Of a stretch of DNA of 64,000 nucleotides, positions 1 to 9,504 are shown piece by piece. Source of the stretch: Candidatus Nitrospira kreftii. GTDB lineage: Bacteria; Nitrospirota; Nitrospiria; Nitrospirales; Nitrospiraceae. Location of the stretch: NCBI GenBank assembly GCA_014058405.1, contig CP047423.1, forward strand, positions 4,061,729 to 4,125,728. The letters run 5' to 3'. The stretch's first letter is position 1, and each line of letters starts with the position of its first letter. Made by a program: the position numbers and the translations under genes. The notes below the pieces were generated by a model that was not told the DNA's origin, searched no databases, and saw only the letters and a program-made list of their open reading frames with translations.

Positions 1-268
1 AGAATTCGGCATAGCAGAGGGCGGCTAATGCGCACGTGAAGCCGGACAGGACGAAGGACAGCACAATCCCAGGCCCCGCTCCTGGACGGAGCGAGTCACC
101 GACTATGGCCGTACCGACCAGAACAAAGATCCCGGTTCCGATAATTGCACCGATTCCAAGCGCGGTCAGGTCCCAGGCCGTCAGCGTTTTTTTGAGCCGG
201 TGCTCAGGGCGGTCGGCATCCGCGAGAATTTGATCAATGGATTTGATTCGAAAAAGAGGATTGCTCAC
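1..268 (-). CDS. APC-family amino acid permease, N-terminal part (cut by window edge)
   Basis: Reading the minus strand from a GTG at 268 gives about 89 residues with no stop before the window edge. After a cytoplasmic lead (SNPLFRIKSIDQILAD) comes the transporter signature GIGAIIGTGIFVLVG, and further on GPGIVLSFVLSGF and CALAALCYAEF. These are helix 1 and helix 2 of the amino acid/polyamine/organocation superfamily, closest in memory to cationic amino acid transporters (YfnA/CAT type), which move amino acids across the inner membrane. A GGGAG ribosome site lies 6 bases before the GTG and decides the start. The substrate cannot be told from this fragment. Confidence 0.85.
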   Translation of the reverse strand, partial: MSNPLFRIKSIDQILADADRPEHRLKKTLTAWDLTALGIGAIIGTGIFVLVGTAIVGDSLRPGAGPGIVLSFVLSGFTCALAALCYAEF

Positions 269-401
269 GGTCGCTCCCAGGCTCAAGATGTGAGGGTTCG
301 ATCTGACCGAATCAATAGCCGGAAGATTTTCATCCCGTCAATAGACAGAAAGGAAATGGTGATACAGATTGGTGAGGAAAGTTGGAAGTGGTCAACACAG
401 C

Positions 402-1142
402 TCATGCGCGAGTCCGACGAGCCGCCCGCAATAGGGCTTCAAATAACCGGCGATGAGCACGATGTCCCTCAAATAAGAATTCGGGATGCCATTGAACTGC
501 AAGCATGAATCGATGGGCAGGCGACTCGATCGCCTCGATAACCCCATCAGGTGCAAGGGCGCTTGCGATGAGTGATGGCGCAACCTTCTTGACCGATTGA
601 TGATGTGAGCTATTCACCATGAGGGTATCACTTCCGATCACCCTTCTCAGCAGGCTCTTGGGTGCGATCGTGACCGCATGAGCGATATGGATCGCCTTCG
701 TCTTCTGACGATGGTCCATCGCGGTCGGGACTTGTGCGGGAATATCCTGAAAGAGGCTCCCCCCGCATGCAACATTCACTGTCTGCATTCCTCCGCAGAT
801 CCCCAAGAGTGGAAGATCCCGCGTCCCAGCCTGGCGCACCATCTCCAGTTCAAAATCGGCGCGACGCTCGTTGACTATCGGAAACTTATAGCGTTTCCTT
901 TCACCGTAGAGCCTTGGTGAAAGGTCCGGCCCGCTTCCTGTGAGCAGAAGTCCATCCACGCCATCAAGAAGCCGTCGTCGAGCAGCAGGATGAGCTACGA
1001 GGGGTAAGATCAGAGGAATGCCACCGAGTTCTTCGACGGCTCGAATGTACCTGGCCCGAAGGAAGTAGGTGGGTTCCGGTCCGCCCATATCCTTCCTGTC
1101 ACCGGCATGGAAGTCTGGCGTCACGCCGATGACAGGATTCAT
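402..1142 (-). CDS. Class I glutamine amidotransferase-like gamma-glutamyl hydrolase (peptidase C26, PuuD-like)
   Basis: A 246-residue protein starting MNPVIGVTPDF. It has the C26/GATase fold signatures: the oxyanion stretch LLLTGSGPDLSP (about residues 66-77), the nucleophile elbow LLGICGGMQTVN with Cys116, and the His219/Glu221 pair in QWHPEF. Family members hydrolyse gamma-glutamyl amides such as gamma-glutamyl-GABA; the true substrate here is unknown. The reading frame extends 30 codons upstream, but the start at 1142 is chosen because it gives the normal family N-terminus and sits 1 base after the stop of the upstream exported-protein gene (1144), pointing to translational coupling in one operon. 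Confidence 0.85.
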   Translation of the reverse strand: MNPVIGVTPDFHAGDRKDMGGPEPTYFLRARYIRAVEELGGIPLILPLVAHPAARRRLLDGVDGLLLTGSGPDLSPRLYGERKRYKFPIVNERRADFELEMVRQAGTRDLPLLGICGGMQTVNVACGGSLFQDIPAQVPTAMDHRQKTKAIHIAHAVTIAPKSLLRRVIGSDTLMVNSSHHQSVKKVAPSLIASALAPDGVIEAIESPAHRFMLAVQWHPEFLFEGHRAHRRLFEALLRAARRTRA

Positions 1143-1143
1143 A

Positions 1144-1536
1144 TCACTGCACGGGTTCGTACGGTGAAGACGGTGTGCCTGACATCCCCTCATTTTCAGC
1201 GGCAACGCCGAGGAAGCGAACCGGTCTATCACCGGTCAAGTGCTCGGGGGTAATGAGATAGGTGCCGTACACGCTCGGCACCCAGATATTCATCGCTGTT
1301 GGTTCGCTGAAACCTGAAAAAACATAGGCAAGGCCACCCACAATCCCACCACCTATGGCAAACGCCGCTTTGAACGGGAAGTACAAGATGGTGGCGGCTG
1401 CAGACGCTGCGCCCATACCAGCTCCGGTCGCCGTTCCCTGCTGCTGGTCAGCGGAGGAAGACTGGCTCCATGCTGGGGCTACGAGCATTGAACAATAGGT
1501 CATGACAACGACAAGAATCACCATCGCAAGTCTCAC
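1144..1536 (-). CDS. Exported small glycine-zipper protein of unknown function
   Basis: A 130-residue protein. The GTG start at 1536 is preceded by AAGGAGG with 8-9 bases spacing, which outranks the longer ATG-initiated frame at 1608. The N-terminus is a signal peptide (VRLAMVILVVVMTYCSM, cleavage probably after APAWS-Q). A Gly/Ala-rich membrane-like segment follows (GAGMGAASAAATILYFPF, then FAIGGGIVGGLAYVFSG), resembling glycine-zipper membrane segments. The C-terminal third is polar (IWVPSVYGTYLITPEHL). I do not recognise a named family. It lies directly upstream of the C26 hydrolase and probably shares its transcript. Confidence 0.7.
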   Translation of the reverse strand: MRLAMVILVVVMTYCSMLVAPAWSQSSSADQQQGTATGAGMGAASAAATILYFPFKAAFAIGGGIVGGLAYVFSGFSEPTAMNIWVPSVYGTYLITPEHLTGDRPVRFLGVAAENEGMSGTPSSPYEPVQ

Positions 1537-1659
1537 GTGATACCCCTCCTTCTTCTCAAATCCATAAACTGGGTCACCACATGAACAATCATGCGGTGAT
1601 ACCCACATGCGTTATAACAAATTGGGATGTGATTGCAAGCCCTCTGGCTGATTTGAACA

Positions 1660-2121
1660 TCAAAGGGATGATGACGGGCAACTTGGGATCAGATCCAGCT
1701 CGCTGATGATGGAAGCGAGGATCTCTTCGGTACGGGCACAGACTTCTTCGTTCAATTCATCCATCAATTTATTGGCTTCCATTCGTTGATTCTTTTGAGC
1801 AAGACCAGACCGCAACCGCAAATCCAGCTTGCACCGACAGATGGCTTGTGCGAAGACATCTGTCACACGCTCTTGGTAGTGTGACACCTCATGCGGGTCG
1901 ACCGCCTTCAAGCTTGCCCTGAGCCGATCATCCACTTCTATGGTCCGTCGAAGTGCCGTCAGCTGACTGGTGCCAATCTCGACAGCGACCTGAATGCCTG
2001 CTTTCCAACTCCGCTTTTTGACGTTGAACACGCAGACCACCCCATTTTGCTCGACCGGCTCAGGCCCAAAGAACAATGTGACTCGAAAGGCGGAGACGTC
2101 TGGCGTTGCTTCTGACATCAT
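1660..2121 (-). CDS. Hypothetical protein, divergent from the M24 peptidase gene
   Basis: About 153 residues starting MMSEATPDVSAFRVTLFFGPE. The N-terminal half looks like a beta-rich domain (VCVFNVKKRSWKAGIQVAVEI), the C-terminal half is helical and charged (LAQKNQRMEANKLMDELNEE). No family recognised. It could start up to six codons earlier (2139); no clear ribosome site separates the options. It is transcribed away from the M24 peptidase gene, with about 80 bases between the two starts where both promoters must lie. Confidence 0.55.
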   Translation of the reverse strand: MMSEATPDVSAFRVTLFFGPEPVEQNGVVCVFNVKKRSWKAGIQVAVEIGTSQLTALRRTIEVDDRLRASLKAVDPHEVSHYQERVTDVFAQAICRCKLDLRLRSGLAQKNQRMEANKLMDELNEEVCARTEEILASIISELDLIPSCPSSSL

Positions 2122-2202
2122 GAATGGCCATTGTACCATGATTCATGCGGGGTCAGTTGCTTGATTGACGCCTTTCAACCCCCAAGGATAAGATGGCACT
2201 CC

Positions 2203-3405
2203 ATGAAGAGTGGTGCGCATCATAGCCGGATACTCGCAATTCAAGAGGCACTTCGAGATCTGCCGACAGTCGACGGATGGCTATTCTACGATTTTCGGGG
2301 CAGTGACCCGCTCGCCTATCGCGTGCTGTTGCTGGACCCGACTCGGCACGTCACTCGTCGCTGGTACTATTGGATACCGACAACCGGAGATCCTGTCAAA
2401 CTTCTTCACAAGATCGAACCATACGTACTGGATGAGCTCCCCGGCCAGGTTCAGGAATACGTGTCCTGGGAGCAGCAACAGATACTCTTAGCCTCCCTCT
2501 TACGGCACCAACGACACATTGCCATGCAGTACTCACCGTTCAACGCGGTTCCATATCTGTCACGAGTCGACGCCGGCACCGTTGAGTTGATTCGAAGCTT
2601 TGGACTTCAGGTCGTGACCTCAGCCGATCTCGTCCAACGATTTGAGGCAGTTTGGACGGATCAACAACTGGAATCCCATCGATACGCTGTCACCACGCTC
2701 AGAAGCATCGTCGATGACTCCTTTTCTCATATAGCCTCTTGCCTCACTCACAAACGTCCGCTGGAAGAATATGACCTGCAACAATTCATCCTCTCGCGCA
2801 TCCGCGACGCTGGTTTGACGACATCCAGCCCTCCTATTGCCGCTGTGGACGCTCATAGCGCCGATCCCCATTACAGCCCTAGTGAATTTGGATCCTCTCT
2901 GATTACTCGTGACAACTTGATTCTGATCGATCTATGGGCGAAACAGACCCTCCCGGGGTCCGTTTACGGCGACATCACCTGGACAGGCTACAGTGGTAAA
3001 CATGTGCCGTCTAGGCACCGGGCGATTTTTGACTCTGTACGACGCGGACGCGATGCAGCTCTCTCGTTTGTCCAAGAGAAGGTACTGGCAGGGCAATTTC
3101 CCTGCGGATGGGAAGTCGATGATATTTGTCGAAAAACCATTTCTGAAACCGGCTACGGCGACTTTTTCATCCATCGAACCGGCCACTCCATCGGTGAGGA
3201 TGTCCACGGCAATGGAGCCAATATTGACAATTTAGAAACTCAAGACAATCGCCGACTCATGCCGCGCACCTGTTTTTCAATAGAGCCCGGCATCTACCTT
3301 CCAGGAGAATTCGGAATCAGGAGCGAGCTCGATGTGTATGTCTCGGATCGAGAGGCCGTGGTGTATGGCTTACCACTTCAGACTGAGATCGTGCCTCTTC
3401 TCTAG
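2203..3405 (+). CDS. M24-family metallopeptidase (Xaa-Pro aminopeptidase-like)
   Basis: A 400-residue cytoplasmic two-domain peptidase. The N-terminal creatinase-type domain spans about residues 1-155. The pita-bread catalytic domain follows, with all five metal ligands visible: Asp243 (LIDLWAK), Asp257 (YGDITW), His328 (HRTGHSIG), Glu361 (FSIEPGIY) and Glu375 (RSELDV). M24 members remove N-terminal residues ahead of proline using two Mn or Co ions. The frame is open 24 codons further up, but MKSGAHHSRILAIQEAL at 2203 fits family N-termini. Specificity for X-Pro is inferred. Confidence 0.85.
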   Translation: MKSGAHHSRILAIQEALRDLPTVDGWLFYDFRGSDPLAYRVLLLDPTRHVTRRWYYWIPTTGDPVKLLHKIEPYVLDELPGQVQEYVSWEQQQILLASLLRHQRHIAMQYSPFNAVPYLSRVDAGTVELIRSFGLQVVTSADLVQRFEAVWTDQQLESHRYAVTTLRSIVDDSFSHIASCLTHKRPLEEYDLQQFILSRIRDAGLTTSSPPIAAVDAHSADPHYSPSEFGSSLITRDNLILIDLWAKQTLPGSVYGDITWTGYSGKHVPSRHRAIFDSVRRGRDAALSFVQEKVLAGQFPCGWEVDDICRKTISETGYGDFFIHRTGHSIGEDVHGNGANIDNLETQDNRRLMPRTCFSIEPGIYLPGEFGIRSELDVYVSDREAVVYGLPLQTEIVPLL

Positions 3406-3509
3406 CATCCGGTACATCCGCGCGCTCCGCTTCCTTGACACTGTCTCTTTACAGCGGCTAGATTAAATTCTAGTTCTTCTTGTGTACAGGTTTTCCGCAC
3501 GAGGCACAG

Positions 3510-4310
3510 ATGTTTGGAACCATGGGCTTCTCTGAGCTCATTATCATTCTCATCATTATCCTGATCATTTTTGGCGCCGGCCGGTTGCCGCAGATCGGTG
3601 AAGGCGTCGGTAAGGCCTTGAAAGGGTTTCGGAAAGAGGTCAACGACTCTCCCCCGTCCACACCAAGTCAGGCTCAACAGGAAACTGAACAACCACGACC
3701 AGTTGAAGCTCCTCCTATGGGAACAACTGGGATGCCCGCTGCCGCTCAATCTTTCTCTACCCTATCCAAAGCAAATGTCCCTTATGTAGCAGGGCCTGAG
3801 CTGACGCCTGGCACCACTGCTTCGTTGCTTTATAATACCGCCCCACACACTCCACAGGCCTCGACCACTTCTCCAAATCCAGCTCCTACTTCTTCCGCAA
3901 ATCCTGTCATTTCGATGGAAGAGCGGGCCGCCTCTCCTCCTCCGGCAACTCGTGCCTCGTACCCTCCATTGCCAGCCACGTCCAGCGCGAAAGCCACCGC
4001 GAAACGCCCTTCAGCGATCGTCAATAAAGATGCTGTCGCCCGTGTGCAAGCACAACAAGCTGCACTCAAAGCGAAGGCACCAACAGCAGCTGCCGGAATG
4101 TCGCCCGATGATCTGCAATATCTAGGGGAAGGGCTTGGGGAAGCCGTACGAACGTTTCGGCAGGCAGTGACCGATGTCCGAAATAGCGTGGACCCTCAGG
4201 TGCAGACTATTCAGGCGGAGATAGATGCGGCTCAAAAAGAAATCCAGCAATCTATCGAAGCGGCGAAGGAACCACCGCAGGTACAGAACGAGTCCCTAAA
4301 ATCCTCATGA
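3510..4310 (+). CDS. tatA: TatA/TatE-type twin-arginine translocase subunit with a long C-terminal extension
   Basis: A 266-residue protein, about three times the usual TatA length. Residues 1-45 are textbook TatA: short periplasmic end, membrane helix (FSELIIILIIILIIF), the FGAGRLPQIGEG hinge and an amphipathic helix ending KGFRKEV. TatA rings form the pore for folded proteins carrying RR signal peptides, such as the Tat-type PLP enzyme at 41054 in this window. Residues about 46-200 are a Pro/Ala/Thr-rich linker. The last 65 residues contain a second segment, LGEGLGEAVRTFRQAVTDVR, which echoes the TatA amphipathic helix, then a helical tail. A GAGG ribosome site precedes the ATG at 3510. The stop overlaps the next gene (ATGA). 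Confidence 0.85.
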   Translation: MFGTMGFSELIIILIIILIIFGAGRLPQIGEGVGKALKGFRKEVNDSPPSTPSQAQQETEQPRPVEAPPMGTTGMPAAAQSFSTLSKANVPYVAGPELTPGTTASLLYNTAPHTPQASTTSPNPAPTSSANPVISMEERAASPPPATRASYPPLPATSSAKATAKRPSAIVNKDAVARVQAQQAALKAKAPTAAAGMSPDDLQYLGEGLGEAVRTFRQAVTDVRNSVDPQVQTIQAEIDAAQKEIQQSIEAAKEPPQVQNESLKSS

Positions 4311-4723
4311 TCCTCTTTTCGCAGTTCTCAATGCCGTTGTCACATGCTTGCCGAACCAAATGGTTCCTCTTCACATCCCCATTTCTCATTTCCTTCTTTC
4401 TGATTGTCGGTTGCTACCAGGATAGCCCCTCACCGGATCGACAAACGGCGGTTGACCTCCTGATCACGTTGTTAGATGACCGCGATACGTTCGTTCGACG
4501 TAACGCAGCGGAGGCCTTGGGAAAGATTGGAGATTTGAAATCGAAGCCCTTCCTTCTGGCAACACTAGATGATTCAGAGCCAGCCGTGCGTGAAGCTGCC
4601 GCTCGGAGCTTGAGCTGGTTATCAGGATTGGACTCTGAAACACGTTCCAAATTGACAATGCTGCTGCAGGATGCCGATATGTCTGTACAGCGAGCGGCCG
4701 CTCAAGCCCTGAATAGATTCTAG
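4307..4723 (+). CDS. HEAT-repeat lipoprotein
   Basis: A 138-residue predicted lipoprotein. The hydrophobic N-terminus (FLFTSPFLISFFLIVGC) ends in a lipobox LIVGC, then a short Ser/Pro linker. From about residue 48 come HEAT/PBS-lyase type repeats: LLDDRDTFVRRNAAEALGKI, then DDSEPAVREAAARSLSWL, then a third ending in DADMSVQRAAAQALN. Such repeats are protein-binding scaffolds; there is no enzyme signature. The start overlaps the tatA-like stop by 4 bases, so the pair is co-translated. The exact start could be the second Met (MPLSHACRT); the lipobox lies downstream in either case. Confidence 0.75.
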   Translation: MILFSQFSMPLSHACRTKWFLFTSPFLISFFLIVGCYQDSPSPDRQTAVDLLITLLDDRDTFVRRNAAEALGKIGDLKSKPFLLATLDDSEPAVREAAARSLSWLSGLDSETRSKLTMLLQDADMSVQRAAAQALNRF

Positions 4724-4830
4724 ATCCCTACACAATTCAACACCCATCCTTGAAGGTAAAGATAGAATCGATGGTGTGATAAAGGGCTAGCTTCGATGGT
4801 GATTGGGTAGAAGACAGGATCGAAAGGGCT

Positions 4831-5349
4831 TCAGGATGGGTTTCGGTTTCGATTCAGAGCTTCGACCAGCCCAACCAGTTCTTCCTGGATTTTCTTATCC
4901 AACTCGATGAATTGAACACCCATCCCAGGAAATAGGAGGTATCGCTCAGGTTTGCTACGGACCCAAGCAACCTTTGCTTTAGCTTTGAGCTTTTCCATGG
5001 GTTTATCGGGAATGGCGAATTCAACCGTCAACTCAGTGCCTGGTTTCAAGGGAGCACCGCTTTCAATAAAGAGCCCACCTCCACCGATGCCTCCTGTAAG
5101 ACTATCGAACCGCTTTCCTTCTGGTGTCGTGTAACGGACCTTCAGGGCAAGCGGCGCACGCGGTTGGGTACGGCAATGTGCAAATCGAGCATCTTCACCG
5201 CTGATAATCACACGCTCGATGACAGCACCCCATGACATAGCACCCAACAAGTGACCTGAGGCGTCGTGGATGTTGATCATTTCTTGGTCCAAGTCGATGA
5301 CGAGAGACTTACCTTGATGACCTGCAGTGGAAACAACAGGGAGTTTCAT
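4831..5349 (-). CDS. PilZ-domain protein (paralogue 1)
   Basis: A 172-residue protein. The N-terminal 50 residues form a small beta domain (KSLVIDLDQEMINIHDASG). The PilZ-like barrel follows from about residue 60: QPRAPLALKVRYTTPEG, the glycine-rich turn GGIGGGGLFIESG, then AKVAWVRSKP and FPGMGVQFIELD. PilZ domains bind cyclic di-GMP through RxxxR and D/NxSxxG motifs. Here the second motif is replaced by a GGIGGGG turn, so nucleotide binding is uncertain. The protein shares domain order and many identities with the neighbour at 5391-5909, a tandem duplication in one minus-strand operon. Confidence 0.75.
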   Translation of the reverse strand: MKLPVVSTAGHQGKSLVIDLDQEMINIHDASGHLLGAMSWGAVIERVIISGEDARFAHCRTQPRAPLALKVRYTTPEGKRFDSLTGGIGGGGLFIESGAPLKPGTELTVEFAIPDKPMEKLKAKAKVAWVRSKPERYLLFPGMGVQFIELDKKIQEELVGLVEALNRNRNPS

Positions 5350-5390
5350 AAACCCGATGCTCTTCCAAATAAACTACATGAGAGGTGAAG

Positions 5391-5909
5391 CTAGGCCGCT
5401 TGGCTCGTGTTTTGGGCTATATTTACTAACTCATGAATTCGATCCCGAATCTCTTCGGAAATTTCTGTGAATCGGATTCCCATTCCAGGGCTGAACGTAT
5501 ATTGATCGGCCTTTGGGCAAACCCACGCTACACTTCCTTTAGCTGGAAGCCATTCTTCGGACTTTTCCGTCAGAGAGAACTCCATGGCTACCTTGGTCCC
5601 CACTGGAAGAGGAGATTGGCTTTCAATAAATAACCCACCGCCCCCGATACCTCCTGCGCGACTTTCAAATCGCATCCCTTCAGGGGTGTTGTATCGCACC
5701 CGAAATGCCAGGGAGATGCGTGGCTCGGAGCGAATCTCTTTTTGAACGGAAACCTTGTGGTAGGCAAGAATCTGGTCGATGACGAAGTCCCACGATAATC
5801 CGCCGATTGCCTCCCCATTAACCCCCGACAAGACAACCATTTCACGGGATGCATCTAGCTCAAGGATCTTGCCTTTATGGCGGAGACTTAGAGAAACGGG
5901 GTACTTCAC
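5391..5909 (-). CDS. PilZ-domain protein (paralogue 2)
   Basis: A 172-residue paralogue of the following gene. The GTG at 5909 is chosen because GGAGG lies just upstream and the N-terminus (VKYPVSLSLRHKGKILEL) then aligns with the paralogue (MKLPVVSTAGHQGKSLVI). The PilZ-like part shows EPRISLAFRVRYNTPEG, GGIGGGGLFIES, GSVAWVCPKAD and SPGMGIRFTE. It is probably a cytoplasmic adaptor in motility, surface or c-di-GMP signalling, but the classic D/NxSxxG box is altered as in its partner. Both genes lie downstream of clpX, separated by about 180 bases. Confidence 0.72.
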   Translation of the reverse strand: MKYPVSLSLRHKGKILELDASREMVVLSGVNGEAIGGLSWDFVIDQILAYHKVSVQKEIRSEPRISLAFRVRYNTPEGMRFESRAGGIGGGGLFIESQSPLPVGTKVAMEFSLTEKSEEWLPAKGSVAWVCPKADQYTFSPGMGIRFTEISEEIRDRIHELVNIAQNTSQAA

Positions 5910-6089
5910 AAACCCTCCATCCAGCGCCTGCACACGTGGAAAGTATAGCGCAGCAATTCAGCTTGTCGAGATACGGATGAAAGTACTGTGGCGAGCGAAG
6001 CAATAAAGCGAGGATACAGGAATTTAAATCAACCCGACCGCTCAGAAAATCTGGCCGAGGCAACGCAACTCTTTGCGTTTTCGTAATTT

Positions 6090-7346
6090 TTACGCGGTCT
6101 TAGCGTCTTTGTCTTGTTCAAAGATGCGAATCGGAGGATTTTTCCCCTGGATAGCATCCTCTGTAATCACTACCTCGATGATCTGTTTCTGGGAAGGGGC
6201 ATCATACATTACGTCGAGCATGACCTCTTCCAAGATCGCCCGAAGCCCCCGGGCGCCAGTCTTCTGGGAATATGCTTTTCGTGCAACAGCCCCCAGCGCC
6301 CCTTCCGTGAACCGTAGCTTGACCTTTTCAAACGACAACAACTTCTCGTACTGCTTCGTCAGGGCATTGCGGGGTTCGGTCAAGATACGGATAAGGGCAC
6401 GATCGTCGAGTTCTTCTAACGTAGCCACTACGGGCAACCGTCCGACAAATTCAGGAATCAGACCAAACTTCAAAAAATCTTCAGGTTGGACCTTGGCGAG
6501 TAAGTCGCCCAAGCGAATGTCGCTCTTGCCACGAATTTCTGCACCAAATCCCATCGACTTTCGATTCAGACGCTGCTCAATGATTTGCTCCAGACCAACA
6601 AAGGCCCCACCACAGATAAACAGGATGTTGCTCGTGTTCACTTGAATGAACTCTTGATGTGGATGCTTTCTCCCTCCTTGCGGAGGGACATTTGCAATCG
6701 TGCCCTCAATCAATTTCAAGAGCGCTTGCTGTACACCTTCACCGGACACATCCCGAGTTATCGAGGGGCTGTCACTCTTCCGGCTGATTTTATCGATTTC
6801 ATCGATGTATACGATCCCACGCTCGGCCCGTTCAACATCGTAGTCGGCAGCTTGCAGGAGCTTCAGAATGATATTCTCGACATCTTCGCCCACATAACCG
6901 GCCTCGGTAAGCGTCGTAGCATCGGCCAGGGTGAACGGGACATCCAAGTACTTGGCCAGAGTTTGGGCCAGGAGGGTTTTCCCTGTACCGGTAGGGCCCA
7001 CCATGAGGATATTGCCCTTCTGAAGTTCAATATCATCAACCTCTTTTTCTTTTGAGGAGATGCGCTTGTAGTGATTATGAACGGCCACGGACAAGATGCG
7101 CTTCGCACGCTCCTGTCCAATGACATACTGATCGAGGTGATGTTTAATTTCTACTGGCTTCTTGAGCTTCGACGAAATCTCTTCTTTGGCTTCTTCCCAG
7201 TCCTCGGCAATGATGTCATTGCAGAGATTGACACATTCATCACAGATATAGACCGTCGGTCCAGCAATCAATTTTCGTACTTCATCACGGCTTTTACCAC
7301 AGAAAGAACATCGTAGGTGCCGGTCCATCTTTTCCTGTTTGGCCAT
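6090..7346 (-). CDS. clpX: ATP-dependent Clp protease ATP-binding subunit ClpX
   Basis: A 418-residue AAA+ unfoldase that recognises, unfolds and feeds proteins into the ClpP chamber. The N-terminal zinc-binding domain shows [13 protein letters not shown] and [10 protein letters not shown]. The AAA+ core has Walker A (GPTGTGKT), the pore loop ([12 protein letters not shown]), Walker B ([10 protein letters not shown]) and the sensor 2 region ([11 protein letters not shown]). The length is normal. The ATG at 7346 is preceded by GGGAGG with 4 bases spacing; an in-frame extension to 7391 is ignored. It lies 13 bases downstream of clpP, in the order tig-clpP-clpX that is common in bacteria. Confidence 0.97.
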   Translation of the reverse strand: MAKQEKMDRHLRCSFCGKSRDEVRKLIAGPTVYICDECVNLCNDIIAEDWEEAKEEISSKLKKPVEIKHHLDQYVIGQERAKRILSVAVHNHYKRISSKEKEVDDIELQKGNILMVGPTGTGKTLLAQTLAKYLDVPFTLADATTLTEAGYVGEDVENIILKLLQAADYDVERAERGIVYIDEIDKISRKSDSPSITRDVSGEGVQQALLKLIEGTIANVPPQGGRKHPHQEFIQVNTSNILFICGGAFVGLEQIIEQRLNRKSMGFGAEIRGKSDIRLGDLLAKVQPEDFLKFGLIPEFVGRLPVVATLEELDDRALIRILTEPRNALTKQYEKLLSFEKVKLRFTEGALGAVARKAYSQKTGARGLRAILEEVMLDVMYDAPSQKQIIEVVITEDAIQGKNPPIRIFEQDKDAKTA

Positions 7347-7359
7347 GGATCCTCCCGTG

Positions 7360-7998
7360 TTACTTGCCTTTGGCCCCGTCCTTCGCTCCATCGTGTGATT
7401 CCACTGCTTTCATAAATTTCGACGGTCGTGTGATGACCTCGTCGATAAGCCCGTATCGCTTTGCTTCCTCACCGGACATGAAGTAGTCTCGTTCAGTATC
7501 ATGAGCAATCTTTTCAATAGGTTGTCCGGTGTGCTTGGCCATAATCTCGTTGAGACGTTCACGAATCTTTAGTATTTCTCGAGCATGGATGTCGATCTCC
7601 GTTGCCTGCCCCTGGAATCCACCTAATGGCTGATGGATCATCACTCGGGCGTTAGGCAATGCAAACCGTTTCCCTTTTGTTCCTGCAGTCAGGAGGAGCG
7701 CACCCATACTCGCGGCTTGACCGAGGCAAATGGTGTTGATCGGAGGTTTCACATACTGCATCGTGTCATAGATGCCCAATCCGGCTGTCACACTGCCCCC
7801 GGGAGAATTGACATAGAGATTGATATCTTTCTCCGGATCTTCCGCTTCCAGAAAAAGAAGTTGTGCGATCACTAAGTTGGCAAATACATCGTCAATCGGG
7901 GCACCCAGGAAAATGATGCGATCCTTGAGGAGGCGTGAGTAGATATCATAGGCACGTTCGCCTCGATTGGTTTGTTCAACGACGATCGGGACCAACAT
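7360..7998 (-). CDS. clpP: ATP-dependent Clp protease proteolytic subunit ClpP
   Basis: A 212-residue serine protease that forms the double-ring chamber of ClpXP. The catalytic triad is Ser97 ([10 protein letters not shown]), His122 (MIHQPLGG) and Asp171 ([10 protein letters not shown]). The N-terminus [18 protein letters not shown] is typical of mature ClpP; the 53 extra upstream codons in the same frame have no family counterpart and run into tig. AGGA sits just before the ATG at 7998. It is co-transcribed with clpX. Confidence 0.97.
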   Translation of the reverse strand: MLVPIVVEQTNRGERAYDIYSRLLKDRIIFLGAPIDDVFANLVIAQLLFLEAEDPEKDINLYVNSPGGSVTAGLGIYDTMQYVKPPINTICLGQAASMGALLLTAGTKGKRFALPNARVMIHQPLGGFQGQATEIDIHAREILKIRERLNEIMAKHTGQPIEKIAHDTERDYFMSGEEAKRYGLIDEVITRPSKFMKAVESHDGAKDGAKGK

Positions 7999-8065
7999 AT
8001 TCCTCAGTTCCTTTCTTGTATGAGCCCCTGCCACCCGAGGCCAGGTGCGCGACAAACGGCCCAAT

Positions 8066-9388
8066 TTATCCTTGAATGACCGCTTGGCGGTAGACCACAT
8101 CCAGAGCTTTGTCAGCCAAGATCCGTGCCCGTAATTCATCGATGGCATCCTGGCCACCTGCCTGGATCATCTTTACGAGATCAGTCGTCGGAACCCTCAG
8201 TTCCGTGGCTAATCGAGTCACTTCGTTGTTCAGATCTTCCTGGCTGACTGACAAGCCTTCCTCCTCGGCGATGGCTTCGAGTATCAATCCCGCCTTGACT
8301 CGACGATGCGCCTCATCACGATGTTCCTCACGAATCTTCATCCGTTCTTCGTCATCAACTGCTGGGAGAGAACCGGTAACATTACTCCGATGCCGTGCTT
8401 GGAGTTTTTGACGAACAATCGTACTAAGCTCTCGCTCGACGAGTGAATCGGGCAGGTCAAAATGATGGGTTTCGAGCAGGTGTTTGAGAAGTGTATCCTT
8501 GTAAGACTCTTCAATATCTTTCTTGAGAGCCTTCTCCATTTCACCGCGAAGCTTGTCTCGTAATTCTTGGAGTGATGCGTATGGCCCGCAATCTTTAGCA
8601 AACTCGTCGTCGAGCGCAGGAAGCTTTCTCTGCTTGACCCCCTTGATATCCAAGCGGAACCTGACGTCTTTTCCCGCAACTCGCTGGTCGGGATGGCTCA
8701 CGGGATAGGTCTGAGGAATTTCTATGACATCCCCTTGCAGTCTCCCAATAAGGTGCCCATCAATATCGATCCCCAGCAACGCTGCCTTTGACCCTACTCT
8801 ATGGAGCTGACCTTCTTTCTTTGTCCCTTCCAAAGAGGTGCCATCTAAAAATCCCTCAAGGTCGACGATAGCATAGTCTCCTTCAGCTAATGTTGTACCC
8901 ACCGGGGCAGCATCCAGTTGAGCATGTTGTTCGCGTAACACATCCAAGGCACGATCTATTTGTTCAAGAGTAACGGCTCGCTTGTCGGCTGAAAGAGAAA
9001 TAGGATTCGGCGCTTTATAGCTGCGAAGTGCGATTGTGGGCTTTATCTCGACGGTCGCGGTAAAGGTGAACGGAGAATCTTTTTTGATCTTGACTCGATC
9101 CAAGGGTGGGATATCCACTACCACTGGGCTGATTCCTGCTTCCTTGATGGCTCGATCATAGAAATCAGGGATCAATTTTCGAATCACATCTTCTTCCACC
9201 GTTTTGGCATAACGCTTTTCTAGAATCGCCATAGGAGCTTTCCCTGGTCGAAATCCTGGAATCTGTACCTGGCGGTTGAGCTCTAGATACGCACGTGAAA
9301 ATTGTTGGGCCACCTCATCGGCTGGCACCTCAATTTTCAAGGCGCGTTTCATCGGTCCCAGCTCCGTTACTTCCATTTTCATCGTCAA
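8066..9388 (-). CDS. tig: Trigger factor, ribosome-associated chaperone and prolyl isomerase
   Basis: A 440-residue protein with the three trigger-factor parts: the ribosome-binding tail domain with the signature [17 protein letters not shown] (about residues 44-60), an FKBP-type prolyl isomerase domain (about 160-245), and a helical chaperone arm to the C-terminus. It shields nascent chains at the ribosome exit tunnel. A TTG start at 9388 has AGGAG 8 bases upstream; ATG codons at 9382 and 9376 are alternatives with poorer spacing. It is the first gene of tig-clpP-clpX. Confidence 0.95.
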   Translation of the reverse strand: MTMKMEVTELGPMKRALKIEVPADEVAQQFSRAYLELNRQVQIPGFRPGKAPMAILEKRYAKTVEEDVIRKLIPDFYDRAIKEAGISPVVVDIPPLDRVKIKKDSPFTFTATVEIKPTIALRSYKAPNPISLSADKRAVTLEQIDRALDVLREQHAQLDAAPVGTTLAEGDYAIVDLEGFLDGTSLEGTKKEGQLHRVGSKAALLGIDIDGHLIGRLQGDVIEIPQTYPVSHPDQRVAGKDVRFRLDIKGVKQRKLPALDDEFAKDCGPYASLQELRDKLRGEMEKALKKDIEESYKDTLLKHLLETHHFDLPDSLVERELSTIVRQKLQARHRSNVTGSLPAVDDEERMKIREEHRDEAHRRVKAGLILEAIAEEEGLSVSQEDLNNEVTRLATELRVPTTDLVKMIQAGGQDAIDELRARILADKALDVVYRQAVIQG

Positions 9389-9421
9389 GATTCTGGCTCC
9401 TAGTCACGGGGATTGTAGTGA

Positions 9422-9504
9422 TGGTGCGAGAGGGGGGACTTGAACCCCCACGGTTCCCCACGAGATCCTAAGTCTCGCGCGTCTGCCAGTTCCGCCACTC
9501 TCGC
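9422..9504 (-). tRNA. tRNA-Leu (anticodon UAG)
   Basis: The minus strand folds as a class II tRNA. The acceptor GCGAGAG pairs with CTCTCGC, followed by A and an encoded CCA. The T arm is GGGGG TTCAAGT CCCCC. The anticodon stem-loop CGAGA-CTTAGGA-TCTCG presents TAG, reading CUA leucine codons, and there is a variable arm. It lies directly upstream of tig. Confidence 0.93.
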
